Shown: positions 9,721-19,235, numbered from the stretch's first letter. The stretch is DNA of 64,000 nt from Aliirhizobium wenxiniae (GCF_019511445.1 NZ_JAEUAN010000010.1:1-64000), one strand, 5' to 3'. The notes: a model not told the origin generated them from the sequence alone. A program made the numbers and translations.

Positions 9721-11355
9721 ATGTTATCTATCAACCGTCGCCACGCTCTCGGCCTGATGTCGGCCGCAGCCGGCAGCATCATCCTGCCGCGCATGTCGTT
9801 CAGCCAGGGCACGCGCCCGTCGATCACGATCGCGGTTCAGAAGATCACCAACAACAACACGCTCGACATCTGGAACGAGCAGTCCAACGTTGGCGAGCGC
9901 ATCTTCTACCCGAACCTCTGGGAAGGCCTGATCAACCGTGACTGGATGGGCAACCAGGGTCCGGTTCCAGGCCTCGCCACCGAATGGAAGCGCATCGACG
10001 ACAAGACGCTCGAGCTGAAGCTCCGTCCGGGTGTGAAGTTCCACAATGGCGACGAGCTGACGGCTGATGACGTCGTCTTCTCCTTCTCCAAGGAACGCGT
10101 GTTCGGCAACACCGAACCGGCTGGCGGCAAGACGATCTTCGAAGCTGACAACAAGCCGACCACCGTCAAGGAACTTCCGGCAATCGTGCCCGGCGTCGGC
10201 CGTCGCCTGTGGCCGGCTCTCGCCGGTGTTGAAGCCGTCGACAAGTACACCGTCCGCTTCCACAACACGACGCCGGACGTCACGCTCGAAGGTCGCCTTT
10301 ATTCCGGTGGCAGCCAGATCACCAACCGTCGCGCCTGGGATGAAGCCAAGAGCTACATGGACTGGGCTCGCAAGCCGATTACAACCGGCCCCTACATGGT
10401 CGGCGAATACAAGCCGGACGTATCGCTGACGCTCGTCGCCTTTGACGAATACTGGGGTGGCCGTCCGCCTCTGCAGGAAATCCGCTTCGTCGAGGTTCCG
10501 GAAGTCGCGTCGCGCGTCAACGGCCTGCTGTCCGGCGAGTACGATTTCGCCTGCGATCTGCCGCCGGACCAGATCTCGGCCATCCAGAACGCACCGGGTC
10601 TCGAAATCCAGAGCTCGACGATCTGGAACCACCGCGTTTCGACCTTCAACATCGACAATCCGATCCTGGCCAACCCTCTGGTACGCCGTGCCATGACCCA
10701 TTCCATCGACCGCCAGGCGATCGTTGAAGCACTGTGGGCAGGTCAAACAGTCGTTCCTGCCGGTCTGCAGTTCGACTCCTTCAAGACGTTGGACATGTTC
10801 ATCGAAGGCTGGGCTGCGCCGGAATTCGATCCTGAACTTGCCAAGAAGCTGCTCAAGGAAGCCAATTACAAGGGCGACGCGATCCCGTACCGCCTGCTCA
10901 ACAACTACTATACCAACCAGACTGCCAATGCGCAGATCATGGTCGAGATGTGGAGACAGGTCGGTCTGAACGTCGAGATCGAGATGAAGGAAAACTGGGC
11001 GCAGATCTTCGATCCGGCAGGCGTCAAGGGCGTGCGCGACTGGTCGGCCTCCAACACGATCAACGACCCAATTACTCCGATGGTCGTGCAGTTCGGCCCG
11101 AACGGCGAAGCGCAGCAGAAGAAGGACTGGAGAAACGACGAGCTCAACAAGCTTTCCGTCGTGCTGGAGACCTCGACCGACCGCGCGCTGCGCAAGAAGG
11201 CGATTGCCCGTATGCTGGAAATCGCAGAACGCGAAGACCCTGCCTATCAGGTCCTGCACCAGAACGCCGTCTTTACCGGCATGAAAAAGTCGCTGAAGTG
11301 GAAGGCCGCTCCGGCCTTCGCCATGGACTTCCGTGCTTCCAACTGGAACGCCTAA
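9721..11355 (+). CDS. ABC transporter substrate-binding protein, SBP_5 (peptide/opine/nickel) family
   Basis: A 544-residue periplasmic binding protein of family 5. The leader carries a twin-arginine motif (NRRHALGLMSAAAGS). The family signature appears as LELKLRPGVKFHNGDELTAD around residue 100, and ITTGPYMVGEYKPD follows. It starts after AGGGGAAATTC. A strong hairpin follows the stop, so this gene is probably expressed above the downstream ATPase and permease genes. Neighbouring GDPD and isomerase genes and a SorC regulator point to a phosphorylated or phosphodiester sugar substrate and not a peptide. Confidence 0.9.
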   Translation: MLSINRRHALGLMSAAAGSIILPRMSFSQGTRPSITIAVQKITNNNTLDIWNEQSNVGERIFYPNLWEGLINRDWMGNQGPVPGLATEWKRIDDKTLELKLRPGVKFHNGDELTADDVVFSFSKERVFGNTEPAGGKTIFEADNKPTTVKELPAIVPGVGRRLWPALAGVEAVDKYTVRFHNTTPDVTLEGRLYSGGSQITNRRAWDEAKSYMDWARKPITTGPYMVGEYKPDVSLTLVAFDEYWGGRPPLQEIRFVEVPEVASRVNGLLSGEYDFACDLPPDQISAIQNAPGLEIQSSTIWNHRVSTFNIDNPILANPLVRRAMTHSIDRQAIVEALWAGQTVVPAGLQFDSFKTLDMFIEGWAAPEFDPELAKKLLKEANYKGDAIPYRLLNNYYTNQTANAQIMVEMWRQVGLNVEIEMKENWAQIFDPAGVKGVRDWSASNTINDPITPMVVQFGPNGEAQQKKDWRNDELNKLSVVLETSTDRALRKKAIARMLEIAEREDPAYQVLHQNAVFTGMKKSLKWKAAPAFAMDFRASNWNA

Positions 11356-11370
11356 GCGTTTCTGATCCCG

Positions 11371-11396
11371 CGCCGGCCGCTGAAAAGCGGCCGGCG
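11371..11396 (+). terminator. Intercistronic hairpin after the binding-protein gene
   Basis: CGCCGGCCGCT and AGCGGCCGGCG form an 11-bp stem with a GAAA tetraloop, followed by the T-rich TCTTCTATTTCT. It lies between the binding-protein and ATPase genes and can act as a partial terminator or 3'-end stabiliser that raises binding-protein mRNA. Confidence 0.7.
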
Positions 11397-11427
11397 TCTT
11401 CTATTTCTGAAATGGAGATGACCTCCG

Positions 11428-12438
11428 ATGGTTTCCAATCTCGTGGAACTGCGCGGCCTGAAGGTCGCTTTTGACGGTGTTCAGGTGCTGCATGGCATCG
11501 ATCTCGATGTCGCCCGCGGCGAGGCGATCGGCCTTGTCGGTGAATCGGGTTGCGGCAAGTCGGTTACCTGGCTCGCAGCCCTCGGACTTCTGCCGGGCAA
11601 GGCGACGGTTTCCGGTTCCGTCCGCGTCGATGGACAGGAAATCCTCGGCGGCCCACGCACGGTTCTCGAAAGTGTCCGCGGCAAGCGGATCGCGATGATC
11701 TTTCAGGATCCGTCGAGCTCTCTCAATCCGGTGCTTCGCGTCGGCCGCCAGATTACCGAAGCGCTCGCCATCCATCGCAGCCTTTTAGGTGACGCCGCCA
11801 AAGCGGAAGCGCTCAGGCTGCTCGACATGGTCGGCATTCCCGATGCGCGCCGGCGTTTCGATCTCTTCCCGCATGAATTTTCCGGCGGCCAGTGCCAGCG
11901 CCTGATGATCGCCATGGCGCTTGCCGGCGAGCCGGACCTGCTCGTCGCCGACGAGCCGACGACGGCACTCGACGCAACGATCCAGGCGCAGATCCTCGAC
12001 CTGCTGATAGAGTTGCGTGCCGAAACCGGCATGGCGACGATCTTCATCAGCCACGATCTCGGGGCCGTCTCCCAGGTCTGCGAACGCGCATGCGTCATGT
12101 ATGCCGGCCGCATCGTCGAGCAGGGCACGATCGAGGCGCTGTTCGACAATCCGCGCCATCCCTATACGCGCGGTCTGTTCGACGCCATTCCGCGGCTTGA
12201 TGGTCCGCGCGAGAGGCTGATCCCGATTCAGGGCACTGTTCCGCATCCCCGCGACCTGCCGGAAGGCTGCGCCTTCTCGCCGCGCTGTTCGCATGCCGCC
12301 GTCGACTGTCGCCGCCACAGGCCGGATCTCGATCCGCTGGCGGATGGACGCCTTCTCGCCTGTCATCACCCGGTCGGTCAGCAATCGGCCGATACGCGCC
12401 ACAATACCGAAACGCGGGTCATGGAGACCGTATCTTGA
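11428..12438 (+). CDS. ABC transporter ATP-binding protein (DppD/OppD-type)
   Basis: A 336-residue ATPase. Walker A is GESGCGKS near residue 40, the signature is FSGGQCQR, Walker B is [12 protein letters not shown], and the H-loop is ISHDLGAV. The C-terminal oligopeptide-transporter extension (CAFSPRC and further Cys) fits a 4Fe-4S-type cluster seen in Dpp/Opp ATPases. It starts after a GGAGATGACC site. The end overlaps the next ATPase gene by 4 bases, so both nucleotide-binding subunits of one importer are made together. Confidence 0.92.
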   Translation: MVSNLVELRGLKVAFDGVQVLHGIDLDVARGEAIGLVGESGCGKSVTWLAALGLLPGKATVSGSVRVDGQEILGGPRTVLESVRGKRIAMIFQDPSSSLNPVLRVGRQITEALAIHRSLLGDAAKAEALRLLDMVGIPDARRRFDLFPHEFSGGQCQRLMIAMALAGEPDLLVADEPTTALDATIQAQILDLLIELRAETGMATIFISHDLGAVSQVCERACVMYAGRIVEQGTIEALFDNPRHPYTRGLFDAIPRLDGPRERLIPIQGTVPHPRDLPEGCAFSPRCSHAAVDCRRHRPDLDPLADGRLLACHHPVGQQSADTRHNTETRVMETVS

Positions 12439-13421
12439 GCGCCCCTCTGATCGAAGCAAAAGGTCTTGTTCGGACCTACGAAGTGCGTCAGGGCATGTTC
12501 GGCAAGGTGACGCCGGTGCGTGCCGTCGATGGTATCGACCTCAAGGTCATGCCGGGCGAGACGCTCGGCGTGGTCGGCGAATCCGGCTCGGGCAAATCGA
12601 CCCTCGGGCGCATGCTGCTCGGTATCGATCCGCCGCAGGAAGGACAGACCTTTTTCGACGGTGAAGCGATGCCGAAGCTTGGTACGCCGGAATGGCGGGC
12701 CTTGCGGGCGAAGATGCAGCTCGTCTATCAGGATCCGCTTGCCGCCCTCGACCGCCGCCTGACGATCGCCGAGCAGATCGCGGAGCCGCTCGCCATCCAC
12801 AAACTTGTGCCGAAGGAGCACCGCGCAACCCGCGTGGCGGAACTGATGACGGCAGTAGGTCTGCGCCCGGATCAGGCGGATCGTTACCCGCACGAACTTT
12901 CCGGCGGCCAGCGTCAGCGTGTCGTCATCGCCCGGGCGCTTGCCTCGCGCCCGAAACTTCTCGTCTGCGACGAGCCGGTTTCGGCGCTCGACGTGTCGAT
13001 CCAGGCACAGGTGGTCAACATGCTGCGCGACATGCAGGAAAAGAACCGTATCGCCATGGTGTTCATCAGCCATGACCTCAAGGTGGTGCGCAATATCGCC
13101 GACCGGGTGGCGGTCATGTATCTCGGCCGAATTGTCGAGGAAGCATCGTCCGACGTCATCTTCGGCACGCCGCTGCATCCCTATACCAAGGCGTTGGTTT
13201 CCAGCGTGCCGGTGCCCGGCAAGCCGCTCAAGGGCCGCATGATCCTGCAGGGCGAACCGCCGAACCCGGCCAACCGCCCCTCCGGCTGCGCCTTCCACCC
13301 CCGTTGTCCGCTGGCGACCGATATCTGCCGCACGAGCGTGCCGCCGCTGCGTCAGGTCGCCGATGGCCGCACCGCCGCCTGCCACCTGGTCACCAGTGCC
13401 GACCAGCCTGTTGCCGCATAA
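12435..13421 (+). CDS. ABC transporter ATP-binding protein (DppF/OppF-type)
   Basis: A 328-residue partner ATPase. Walker A is GESGSGKS near residue 52, the signature is LSGGQRQR, Walker B is [12 protein letters not shown], and the H-loop is ISHDLKVV. The C-terminal oligopeptide extension with [11 protein letters not shown] is present. Start codon ATG or TTG-proximal alternatives are limited by the 4-base overlap with the previous gene. It completes the ATPase pair for the permeases at 13434 and 14373. Confidence 0.92.
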   Translation: MSAPLIEAKGLVRTYEVRQGMFGKVTPVRAVDGIDLKVMPGETLGVVGESGSGKSTLGRMLLGIDPPQEGQTFFDGEAMPKLGTPEWRALRAKMQLVYQDPLAALDRRLTIAEQIAEPLAIHKLVPKEHRATRVAELMTAVGLRPDQADRYPHELSGGQRQRVVIARALASRPKLLVCDEPVSALDVSIQAQVVNMLRDMQEKNRIAMVFISHDLKVVRNIADRVAVMYLGRIVEEASSDVIFGTPLHPYTKALVSSVPVPGKPLKGRMILQGEPPNPANRPSGCAFHPRCPLATDICRTSVPPLRQVADGRTAACHLVTSADQPVAA

Positions 13422-13433
13422 GGAGCGAGAAAG

Positions 13434-14360
13434 ATGCTTCGTTTCGTCTCGACCCGCATCCTGCGGGCCCTCATCACCATTCTGGCCGTCTTGACCTTTG
13501 CCTTCGTGGTGCTGCGCATGTCGGGCGATCCGGCACAGGTCATGCTCGGCCCCGACGTGCCGCAGGAATCCGTCGATGCGTTCCGCAAGGCCTGGGGCCT
13601 CGATCAGCCGCTGTGGATTCAGTATCTCGCCTATATCAAGGCGATCTTCACCGGCGATTTCGGCGTCTCGATGCGCGACAAGGCGTCTGCCATGCAGCTC
13701 GTCATCGACCGTATTCCGGCGACCCTGCAGCTCACCATTCCGGCGCTGTTCCTGAAAGTCGTGATCGGCATTCCGGCCGGCGTTTACGCAGCACTTCATC
13801 GCCAGAGCGCCGTCGACCGCGGCGTCATTCTGGCTGCGATCTTCGGCTTCACCATCCCCTCCTTCGTCATGGGCTTGCTGCTGGTGCTGATCTTCTCGAT
13901 CACGCTCGGCCTACTTCCCTCTGGCGGGCAGGATACATGGCAGCACGGCATTTTGCCGACGCTGACGATGAGCATCGGCGGGATCGGTATCCTCGCCCGT
14001 TTTTCGCGCAGCGCGATGATCGAGGTGATGGGCCAGCCCTATATCCGCACGGCGTCTGCCAAGGGCATGCCGTGGCAGCATGTCGTCTGGCGCCATGCGC
14101 TGCCGAATGCGGCGGTGCCGATCGTCACCATCGTCGGCTTCATGGTCGGTTCGCTGATCGCCGGTGCCGTTGTGGTGGAATCGATCTTCTCTTGGCCCGG
14201 TATCGGCCGGCTTCTCGTGGTCTCGGTTACCAATCGAGATCTCGCCGTCGTCCAGTGCATCCTGCTGATGATCGCCGCCACCATGGTCGTGTCGAACCTG
14301 ATCGTCGACCTGCTCTATGGCTGGCTCGACCCGCGGCTTCGCGCTCAGAGCGCTCACTAA
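13434..14360 (+). CDS. ABC transporter permease (DppB-type)
   Basis: A 308-residue inner-membrane permease. The first helix begins at residue 5 (FVSTRILRALITILAVL) and the N-terminal periplasmic loop has GLDQPLW. The EAA loop (RTASAKGMPWQHVVWRHALPN, split by family residues) and the ending DLLYGWLDPRLR are standard for DppB proteins. AAGGAGCGAG precedes the start. It should pair with the second permease at 14373, which is interrupted. Confidence 0.92.
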   Translation: MLRFVSTRILRALITILAVLTFAFVVLRMSGDPAQVMLGPDVPQESVDAFRKAWGLDQPLWIQYLAYIKAIFTGDFGVSMRDKASAMQLVIDRIPATLQLTIPALFLKVVIGIPAGVYAALHRQSAVDRGVILAAIFGFTIPSFVMGLLLVLIFSITLGLLPSGGQDTWQHGILPTLTMSIGGIGILARFSRSAMIEVMGQPYIRTASAKGMPWQHVVWRHALPNAAVPIVTIVGFMVGSLIAGAVVVESIFSWPGIGRLLVVSVTNRDLAVVQCILLMIAATMVVSNLIVDLLYGWLDPRLRAQSAH

Positions 14361-14372
14361 GGAGAGACGGAT

Positions 14373-15254
14373 ATGACAATCGTCGATACTTCCCGTCAGC
14401 CCGCCGCTGAGATGTCCTTCTTCACCCGCTTCATCAAGCAGGTGCGCAGGATTCCGTTTTCCGTCGGCTTCGGCATCACCTGGCTGGCGGCCATGGTGTT
14501 CGTCGCTTTCTTCGCTGACCTGATCCGCCCCTATGGCATCACCGCCATGGACTTGCGCGCCCGCCTCTCGCTGCCCGGCAATCCGGCCCATCTTCTCGGC
14601 ACCGACGAACTCGGACGCGACGTGCTCTCCCGTCTTCTTCAGTCGATCCGGGTCTCGCTGGCGATCGCCTTCGGTGCGACGATCATTTCGGCGGTCGTCG
14701 GCACGACACTCGGTTTTCTCGCGGCAAAATTCCGTGGCGCGGTGGAGCATTTCGTTCTGGTCCTGGCGGATTTCCAGGCGGCTCTGCCCTTCCTCATCAT
14801 GTCGCTGGCGGTGCTTGCCTTCTTCGGTTCGTCCATGCCGCTGCTGATCGGCCTGATGGGTTTTTACGGTTGGGAACGCTATGCTCGCATCGCCCGTGGA
14901 CTGGCGATTTCGGCGAGTGCACAAGGTTATGCGGCGGCCGTCGTGCAGCTCGGTGCGACCCCGACGCGGGTCTACATGAAGCACATATTGCCCAATGTCG
15001 CCTCGACGTTGATCGTGTCGATGACGCTCACCTTCCCGGAAATCATCCTGATGGAAAGCGGGCTCTCCTTCCTCGGCCTCGGCGTCCAGCCACCGTAAAC
15101 CAGCCTCGGCAACATGGTGGGCTTCGGCCGCGAATACCTGACCCGTGCACCGTGGATCATGCTCGCCCCCGCCTTCGTGATCATGATGACGACGCTATCG
15201 ATCTCGCTGGTCGGCGACTGGCTGCGCGACAAGCTCGACCCGACGCTTCGTTAA
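14373..15254 (+). pseudogene. ABC transporter permease (DppC-type) interrupted by an in-frame TAA
   Basis: The reading frame runs 241 codons to a TAA at 15096-15098, directly after the conserved SFLGLGVQPP segment. The same frame then continues with TSLGNMVGFGREYL and ends with the family terminus DWLRDKLDPTLR and a TAA at 15252-15254, giving the expected 293-residue permease. Homologues normally have one residue between PP and TSLG, so a single base change (for example CAA, GAA, AAA or TAC to TAA) explains the break. The truncated product would lose the last ~52 residues, including the final membrane helix. No frameshift is needed. The importer is probably inactive unless the stop is read through or is a sequencing error. 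Confidence 0.85.
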
Positions 15255-15284
15255 TCTCTTTCGTTCCCATCCAAGGAATTTCAC

Positions 15285-16049
15285 ATGACCAAAACCAAGA
15301 TCACCGGCCACCGCGGCGCCCGCAATCTCTGGCCGGAAAACTCGCTGACCGGCTTCCGCAACGTGCTGGCGCTCGGCGTCGATGCGATCGAATTCGACGT
15401 GCATTTAACCGATGCCGGCGAACTGGTTGTCATCCATGATGCGACTTTGGAACGGACTACGGACAAGGCCGGCCTAGTACGCCACCTGACACCGCAATCG
15501 CGAACGGAAGCGCATCTCGAAGGCACGGCGGACACTGTGCCGACCCTTGCGGAAGTGCTTACCATTCTGGTCGATGCCGGCGAGCGGCAGCTGCACGTCG
15601 AAATCAAGTCAGACGAAGCTGACAAAGCCTATCCCGGCATCACGGAGAAGGTTGTTGCCGAGATAGAGCGTTTCGGTCTCGCCGACCGCTGCCACCTGAC
15701 ATCCTTCGACGTGTCCGTACTGGAAGAATGCCGCCGGGTGGCGCCGAAGGTCGAGCGTCTCGTTTCGGTGAATGCCGAATGCGCGGCAAAGCAGGGCGGG
15801 CTTGCGGCCTTTATCGATAGTGTCGATGGTCTCGTCGATATCGTCGCGATCAATCATGAATTGATGGCTACCGAGTGGGACCTTATCACATCGAAACTGC
15901 CGCTTGATCGTCTCTGCGTCTGGACGCTGAACGAGGAGGCGCTGATCCAGCGGTGGCTGGAGCGCGGCGTCGGCCATCTGACTACAGACAGCCCCGACCT
16001 TGCACTCAGCCTGCGTGAAGAAATCCAATCGCAATCCGAACCTGCCTGA
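15285..16049 (+). CDS. Glycerophosphodiester phosphodiesterase (UgpQ-like)
   Basis: A 254-residue GDPD. The catalytic TIM-barrel residues are visible: HRGARNLWPENS (His9, Arg10, Glu18), EFDVHLT (Glu36, Asp38) and VIHDATLERTT (His51). The ending VWTLNEEA...TDSPDLAL is typical. It hydrolyses glycerophosphodiesters to glycerol-3-phosphate and an alcohol, here in the cytoplasm since no signal peptide is seen. AAGGAATTTCAC precedes the start. Its place behind an SBP_5 importer resembles accF in the agrocinopine operon, suggesting that the importer brings in a sugar or glycerol phosphodiester. Confidence 0.9.
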   Translation: MTKTKITGHRGARNLWPENSLTGFRNVLALGVDAIEFDVHLTDAGELVVIHDATLERTTDKAGLVRHLTPQSRTEAHLEGTADTVPTLAEVLTILVDAGERQLHVEIKSDEADKAYPGITEKVVAEIERFGLADRCHLTSFDVSVLEECRRVAPKVERLVSVNAECAAKQGGLAAFIDSVDGLVDIVAINHELMATEWDLITSKLPLDRLCVWTLNEEALIQRWLERGVGHLTTDSPDLALSLREEIQSQSEPA

Positions 16050-16063
16050 AGAGGAATTTGATC

Positions 16064-16978
16064 ATGGGCAATATCATCGGCACGGGCTTCAACGCCGGTT
16101 CCCTGGACGGAGAACTGGCAAGCCTTGAACAGGAACTGCGCATCCTCGCCGATATCGGCGTCGATACGGTCGAACTGGGGCTGACCAGCCTCGATCTCAT
16201 CGCCGGAGGCCGGATCATCGAGGAGCGTGCCGCACGGCTCGTCGAGATCACCAAGCAGTTCGACTTCCGTTACACCGTGCACGGTCTGGTCTCTTCCAAT
16301 TTCATGGATCCAGACACCTGCCGCTACCAGATCGACGCCGCCAAGGCGCTGGCACAGGTCTGCGACCGGATCGGTGCGCGCATTCTCGTCCAGCATGGCG
16401 GAAACCTGCGCGCCGACCAGCTGGCGGAACGGGCAGATGCCGACAAGCGGGAGCGTGAAGCGTTGTTCGAGCTTGCCGAATTCTGCAAGCCCTATGGCGT
16501 GCGCATCGCGTTCGAAAACATCTTCACCACCGAGCTCGGTCAGTATCGTCAGACGCCGACGCAAGTTGCCGAAACAGTGAAGGCGGTCAATCATCCGAAC
16601 CTCGTGGCGCTGATCGATTTCAGCCATGGCTATCTGGAATCCACCTATCGCGGCCTGAATTTCCGCGATGAACTGCGCGCCATGGCGCCGGTTGCCGGAC
16701 ACCTGCATGTGCATGACAGTTTCGGCCGTCCGCAGGCCTTCTACAAGCCATATCACGTACAGGAAAACACAGCGCTCGGCATCGGTGACCTCCATATGCC
16801 GCTCGGTTGGGGCGATATCGACTGGGAGGACCTCTTCTCCGAGCTCGCCTTTCTGCCGGGTACGGTGCTGATGATGGAGATTGGTCGCCGTTACCACGCG
16901 GAACAGCCGGCAAGCCTCGAGCGCGCCAAGCAACTTATTGCCCTTAATGCCAATCGCTCGGCAATCGCAGCTGAGTGA
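16064..16978 (+). CDS. Sugar phosphate isomerase/epimerase (AP-endonuclease-2 TIM barrel)
   Basis: A 304-residue xylose-isomerase-like TIM barrel. Metal-site candidates are in TVELGL, YTVHGLV, ILVQHGG, RIAFENI, LIDFSHG, LHVHDS and LMMEIG, the usual strand-end Glu/His/Asp series. ATG 16064 is chosen over a TTG two codons earlier because GAGGAA lies at the right distance. It is the last gene of the ABC-GDPD operon and is followed by a clear terminator. It probably converts the sugar released from the imported compound. Confidence 0.85.
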   Translation: MGNIIGTGFNAGSLDGELASLEQELRILADIGVDTVELGLTSLDLIAGGRIIEERAARLVEITKQFDFRYTVHGLVSSNFMDPDTCRYQIDAAKALAQVCDRIGARILVQHGGNLRADQLAERADADKREREALFELAEFCKPYGVRIAFENIFTTELGQYRQTPTQVAETVKAVNHPNLVALIDFSHGYLESTYRGLNFRDELRAMAPVAGHLHVHDSFGRPQAFYKPYHVQENTALGIGDLHMPLGWGDIDWEDLFSELAFLPGTVLMMEIGRRYHAEQPASLERAKQLIALNANRSAIAAE

Positions 16979-16990
16979 TATGAGGCTGTG

Positions 16991-17025
16991 GCCTCCCTTT
17001 CTGTGCAAGAAGGGGAGGCGCTTTT
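16991..17025 (+). terminator. Rho-independent terminator of the ABC-GDPD-isomerase operon
   Basis: GCCTCCCTTTCT (16991-17002) pairs with AGAAGGGGAGGC (17008-17019), with one T-G pair, around a 5-base loop, followed by GCTTTT. It lies 12 bases after the isomerase stop. Confidence 0.85.
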
Positions 17026-17122
17026 AACCGAAAGCCGTTTGGCGCTGGAGCATTTCTGCCCTTCCAGTTCAAAGCACTTCCAGCAAAATCACGCCCACTT
17101 CTGCTGGAATTTCCCTGATCCG

Positions 17123-18721
17123 CTATGCCATGTGCCTGACGATCTTTGCCGGTTGCGCGCGTCGGACGATTCCCACCAGGTGATGCGCCAGGCGAACGCC
17201 GAATGCGACAGCCGGAAATGTCGGATTGGCCTGGCCCGATGTCGGGAATATCGAGCTTCCGGCCACGAATAGATTATCGACATCGAAGGTGCGGCAGTTG
17301 GCGTCAACGACGCCATCGTGACGATTGCTGCCCATGCGCGTCAATCCTATCTGGTGATAGCCGTCGTGGGATTGCGATACCACCATTTCTTCCAGATCAC
17401 CTTCCTGGAAGCGCAACGAGCCAAGGCCGGTTTTCCGCAGCCATTCGTCAAAACTGTGATGGACGCGCAGCACGGACTGATAATCTTCCGGGCAATAACT
17501 GAATTCGGTGCTTATCCCGTGCTGATTGTATTGGTCGGGATCGTTGACCAGTTGTACCCGACTTGATCTCCTCGGCACCTGCTCGGCATGATAGCGAAGT
17601 CCATATTCGTTTTGCGCGTCACGCACCTGGAGATGCGGCAGTCCATAAAAATACCTGTCATGTGCAAGCCTGGAGAGCGATGCCAGGCCGTTGATGGGAT
17701 GGCGCATCAGGAACATGCCATGGGTGATGCAGTCCTGCCGCGATGCACTGCGTTGCCCTTTGAGAACCTCTCTCAGAAAGGCAGCAGAGGCCAATGCCTG
17801 CCGAGGGGGAAGCTTGCCCATGTCCGAGTTGTGCGGCCACATCGCCGTGTTCAATAATTCCAGACTTCGTTGGGTCTGCGCAGAGGGCTGCAGACGCCTG
17901 CGTGTGAAACGTCCGTCCTGTTGTCGTTTGAAGAAAAATTGTTCCGCGATCGCCTCTGACTGGAACCGTATCTGGGCGATCTGTCCGGTCAAGTGGCCCA
18001 TGTAATATCGTCCAAGCGGGCCTTCCTCTCCGGCAAATAGGTCCGGAAACCGTGCCTGCAGGTTCAGCAAAAGGCGCGAATTCTCGCGACCGCCGCATGC
18101 CAGAACGAAATGTTTTGCCCGAACGGTGCCCAGGTGCTTGTCACAGCGAATGGTCGCCGACGTGGTTCTGCTTGTTGCGCTGTCAAAATTCAGTTGGATC
18201 AACTGGGCATCGAGCAAGATGTGCAGCAATCTGGAAGACAGGAGGGCCGAGCGGTTTGCCGTGGCGGTGTTGCGCGGGAAAGCCCAGCTTTCGACCGACT
18301 CCATGAATGCTTCGTTTGATGTCGAAGTATTGTGCGGGCGAGGGGCCTTCATCAGCGTTGCCGCTTCCGAATAATAAGGCTCCAGTTCACTGTGGCTGAT
18401 CGGCCAGGCCGCATCCACGCCTAGATAGTCGCGGTGCTCGAAATCGATATCGTCGAATTCAACGCATCGCCCTCCCCAGCGGCTTGATGTGCCACCCAAG
18501 CCGAATGCCAAAGTGTCGTGGTCCGGAGCGTGGGGAACCGCATCATCCAGCCGCACCCCCTCTTGCCGCTTCGGCGCACTCGCGTTTCGTGCCCCACGTT
18601 CGAGAAGAAGCGTTCGAATGCCGGAATTGCTCAAGGTAAGCGCGATGCAGACGCCGACAGGCCCGGCCCCGACAACACACACGTCGAACTCGCTATTCAG
18701 GACATCGCGGCTGGAAAGCAT
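17123..18721 (-). CDS. GMC family oxidoreductase
   Basis: A 532-residue FAD-dependent GMC-type oxidoreductase. The dinucleotide-binding motif VVGAGPVG lies near residue 15, the second FAD segment is GGTSSRWGG, and the C-terminal GMC domain carries DGYHQIGLTRMG with the likely active-site His and GQANPTFPAVAFG with the Asn partner. It resembles sugar/alcohol dehydrogenases without a signal peptide. ATG 18721 with GGAG nine bases upstream is preferred to an in-frame GTG at 18739. No partner small subunit or cytochrome gene is nearby. The gene stands alone, and the DNA before it is unusually AT-rich for this window. Confidence 0.85.
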   Translation of the reverse strand: MLSSRDVLNSEFDVCVVGAGPVGVCIALTLSNSGIRTLLLERGARNASAPKRQEGVRLDDAVPHAPDHDTLAFGLGGTSSRWGGRCVEFDDIDFEHRDYLGVDAAWPISHSELEPYYSEAATLMKAPRPHNTSTSNEAFMESVESWAFPRNTATANRSALLSSRLLHILLDAQLIQLNFDSATSRTTSATIRCDKHLGTVRAKHFVLACGGRENSRLLLNLQARFPDLFAGEEGPLGRYYMGHLTGQIAQIRFQSEAIAEQFFFKRQQDGRFTRRRLQPSAQTQRSLELLNTAMWPHNSDMGKLPPRQALASAAFLREVLKGQRSASRQDCITHGMFLMRHPINGLASLSRLAHDRYFYGLPHLQVRDAQNEYGLRYHAEQVPRRSSRVQLVNDPDQYNQHGISTEFSYCPEDYQSVLRVHHSFDEWLRKTGLGSLRFQEGDLEEMVVSQSHDGYHQIGLTRMGSNRHDGVVDANCRTFDVDNLFVAGSSIFPTSGQANPTFPAVAFGVRLAHHLVGIVRRAQPAKIVRHMA

Positions 18722-19235
18722 GAAGATACACTCCGTCACAGGTCGGACATGTACTCATGCGCATCGATGATACGCCCACATGGCCGATTTCGCCTCGCTA
18801 CATCGTGGAAGGCGTGCCGCGACGCCTTCCTGCTCTCAATCGGTTGCCTCGGAAGAAACATCCAATCCGCGCATACAGAAAAGATGTGCTGACCTATTCT
18901 TCAAAAGCAACGTAACGCATGCAGGATAGAAGTGAAATTATTGTTTTTATGTGAGTGTGTCGAGTTTAGTCTCGATCTAATCGAATAGATGATGAGGTGA
19001 TGTCGGAGGAAACGCAAGATTAATCGAGACTCTTCTTGAAATTTGTTTCGTTTCGATCCAGATAGGCGGCTTACACAGCCGAAAAATAGGCAATATGTCT
19101 CTTCGCTCTAAGGCATTCAGCTGAGCTGGCGATTGATTGGAGTTCTTCCCGGCAGCGTTTGGAAAACAAAGGAGCATCAATGTCAAACATAGGTGTCACC
19201 ATAAGAAACGCGCGCGCAATCACCGCGGTGTCAAT
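18722..19235. other. 514-base non-coding, AT-rich stretch
   Basis: No convincing gene is seen between the GMC oxidoreductase start and the small exported protein. From about 18880 to 19100 the DNA is clearly AT-rich compared with the rest of the window. GTCTCGAT (near 18970) and ATCGAGAC (near 19021) form a distant inverted repeat. The stretch must hold promoters for the leftward GMC gene and possibly the rightward small gene. No transposon ends were recognised. Confidence 0.5.

Noticed and set aside
15099..15254. A separate small gene after the permease stop codon
   Set aside because: The codons continue the permease frame and end at the exact family C-terminus, so this is the tail of the interrupted permease and not an independent gene.
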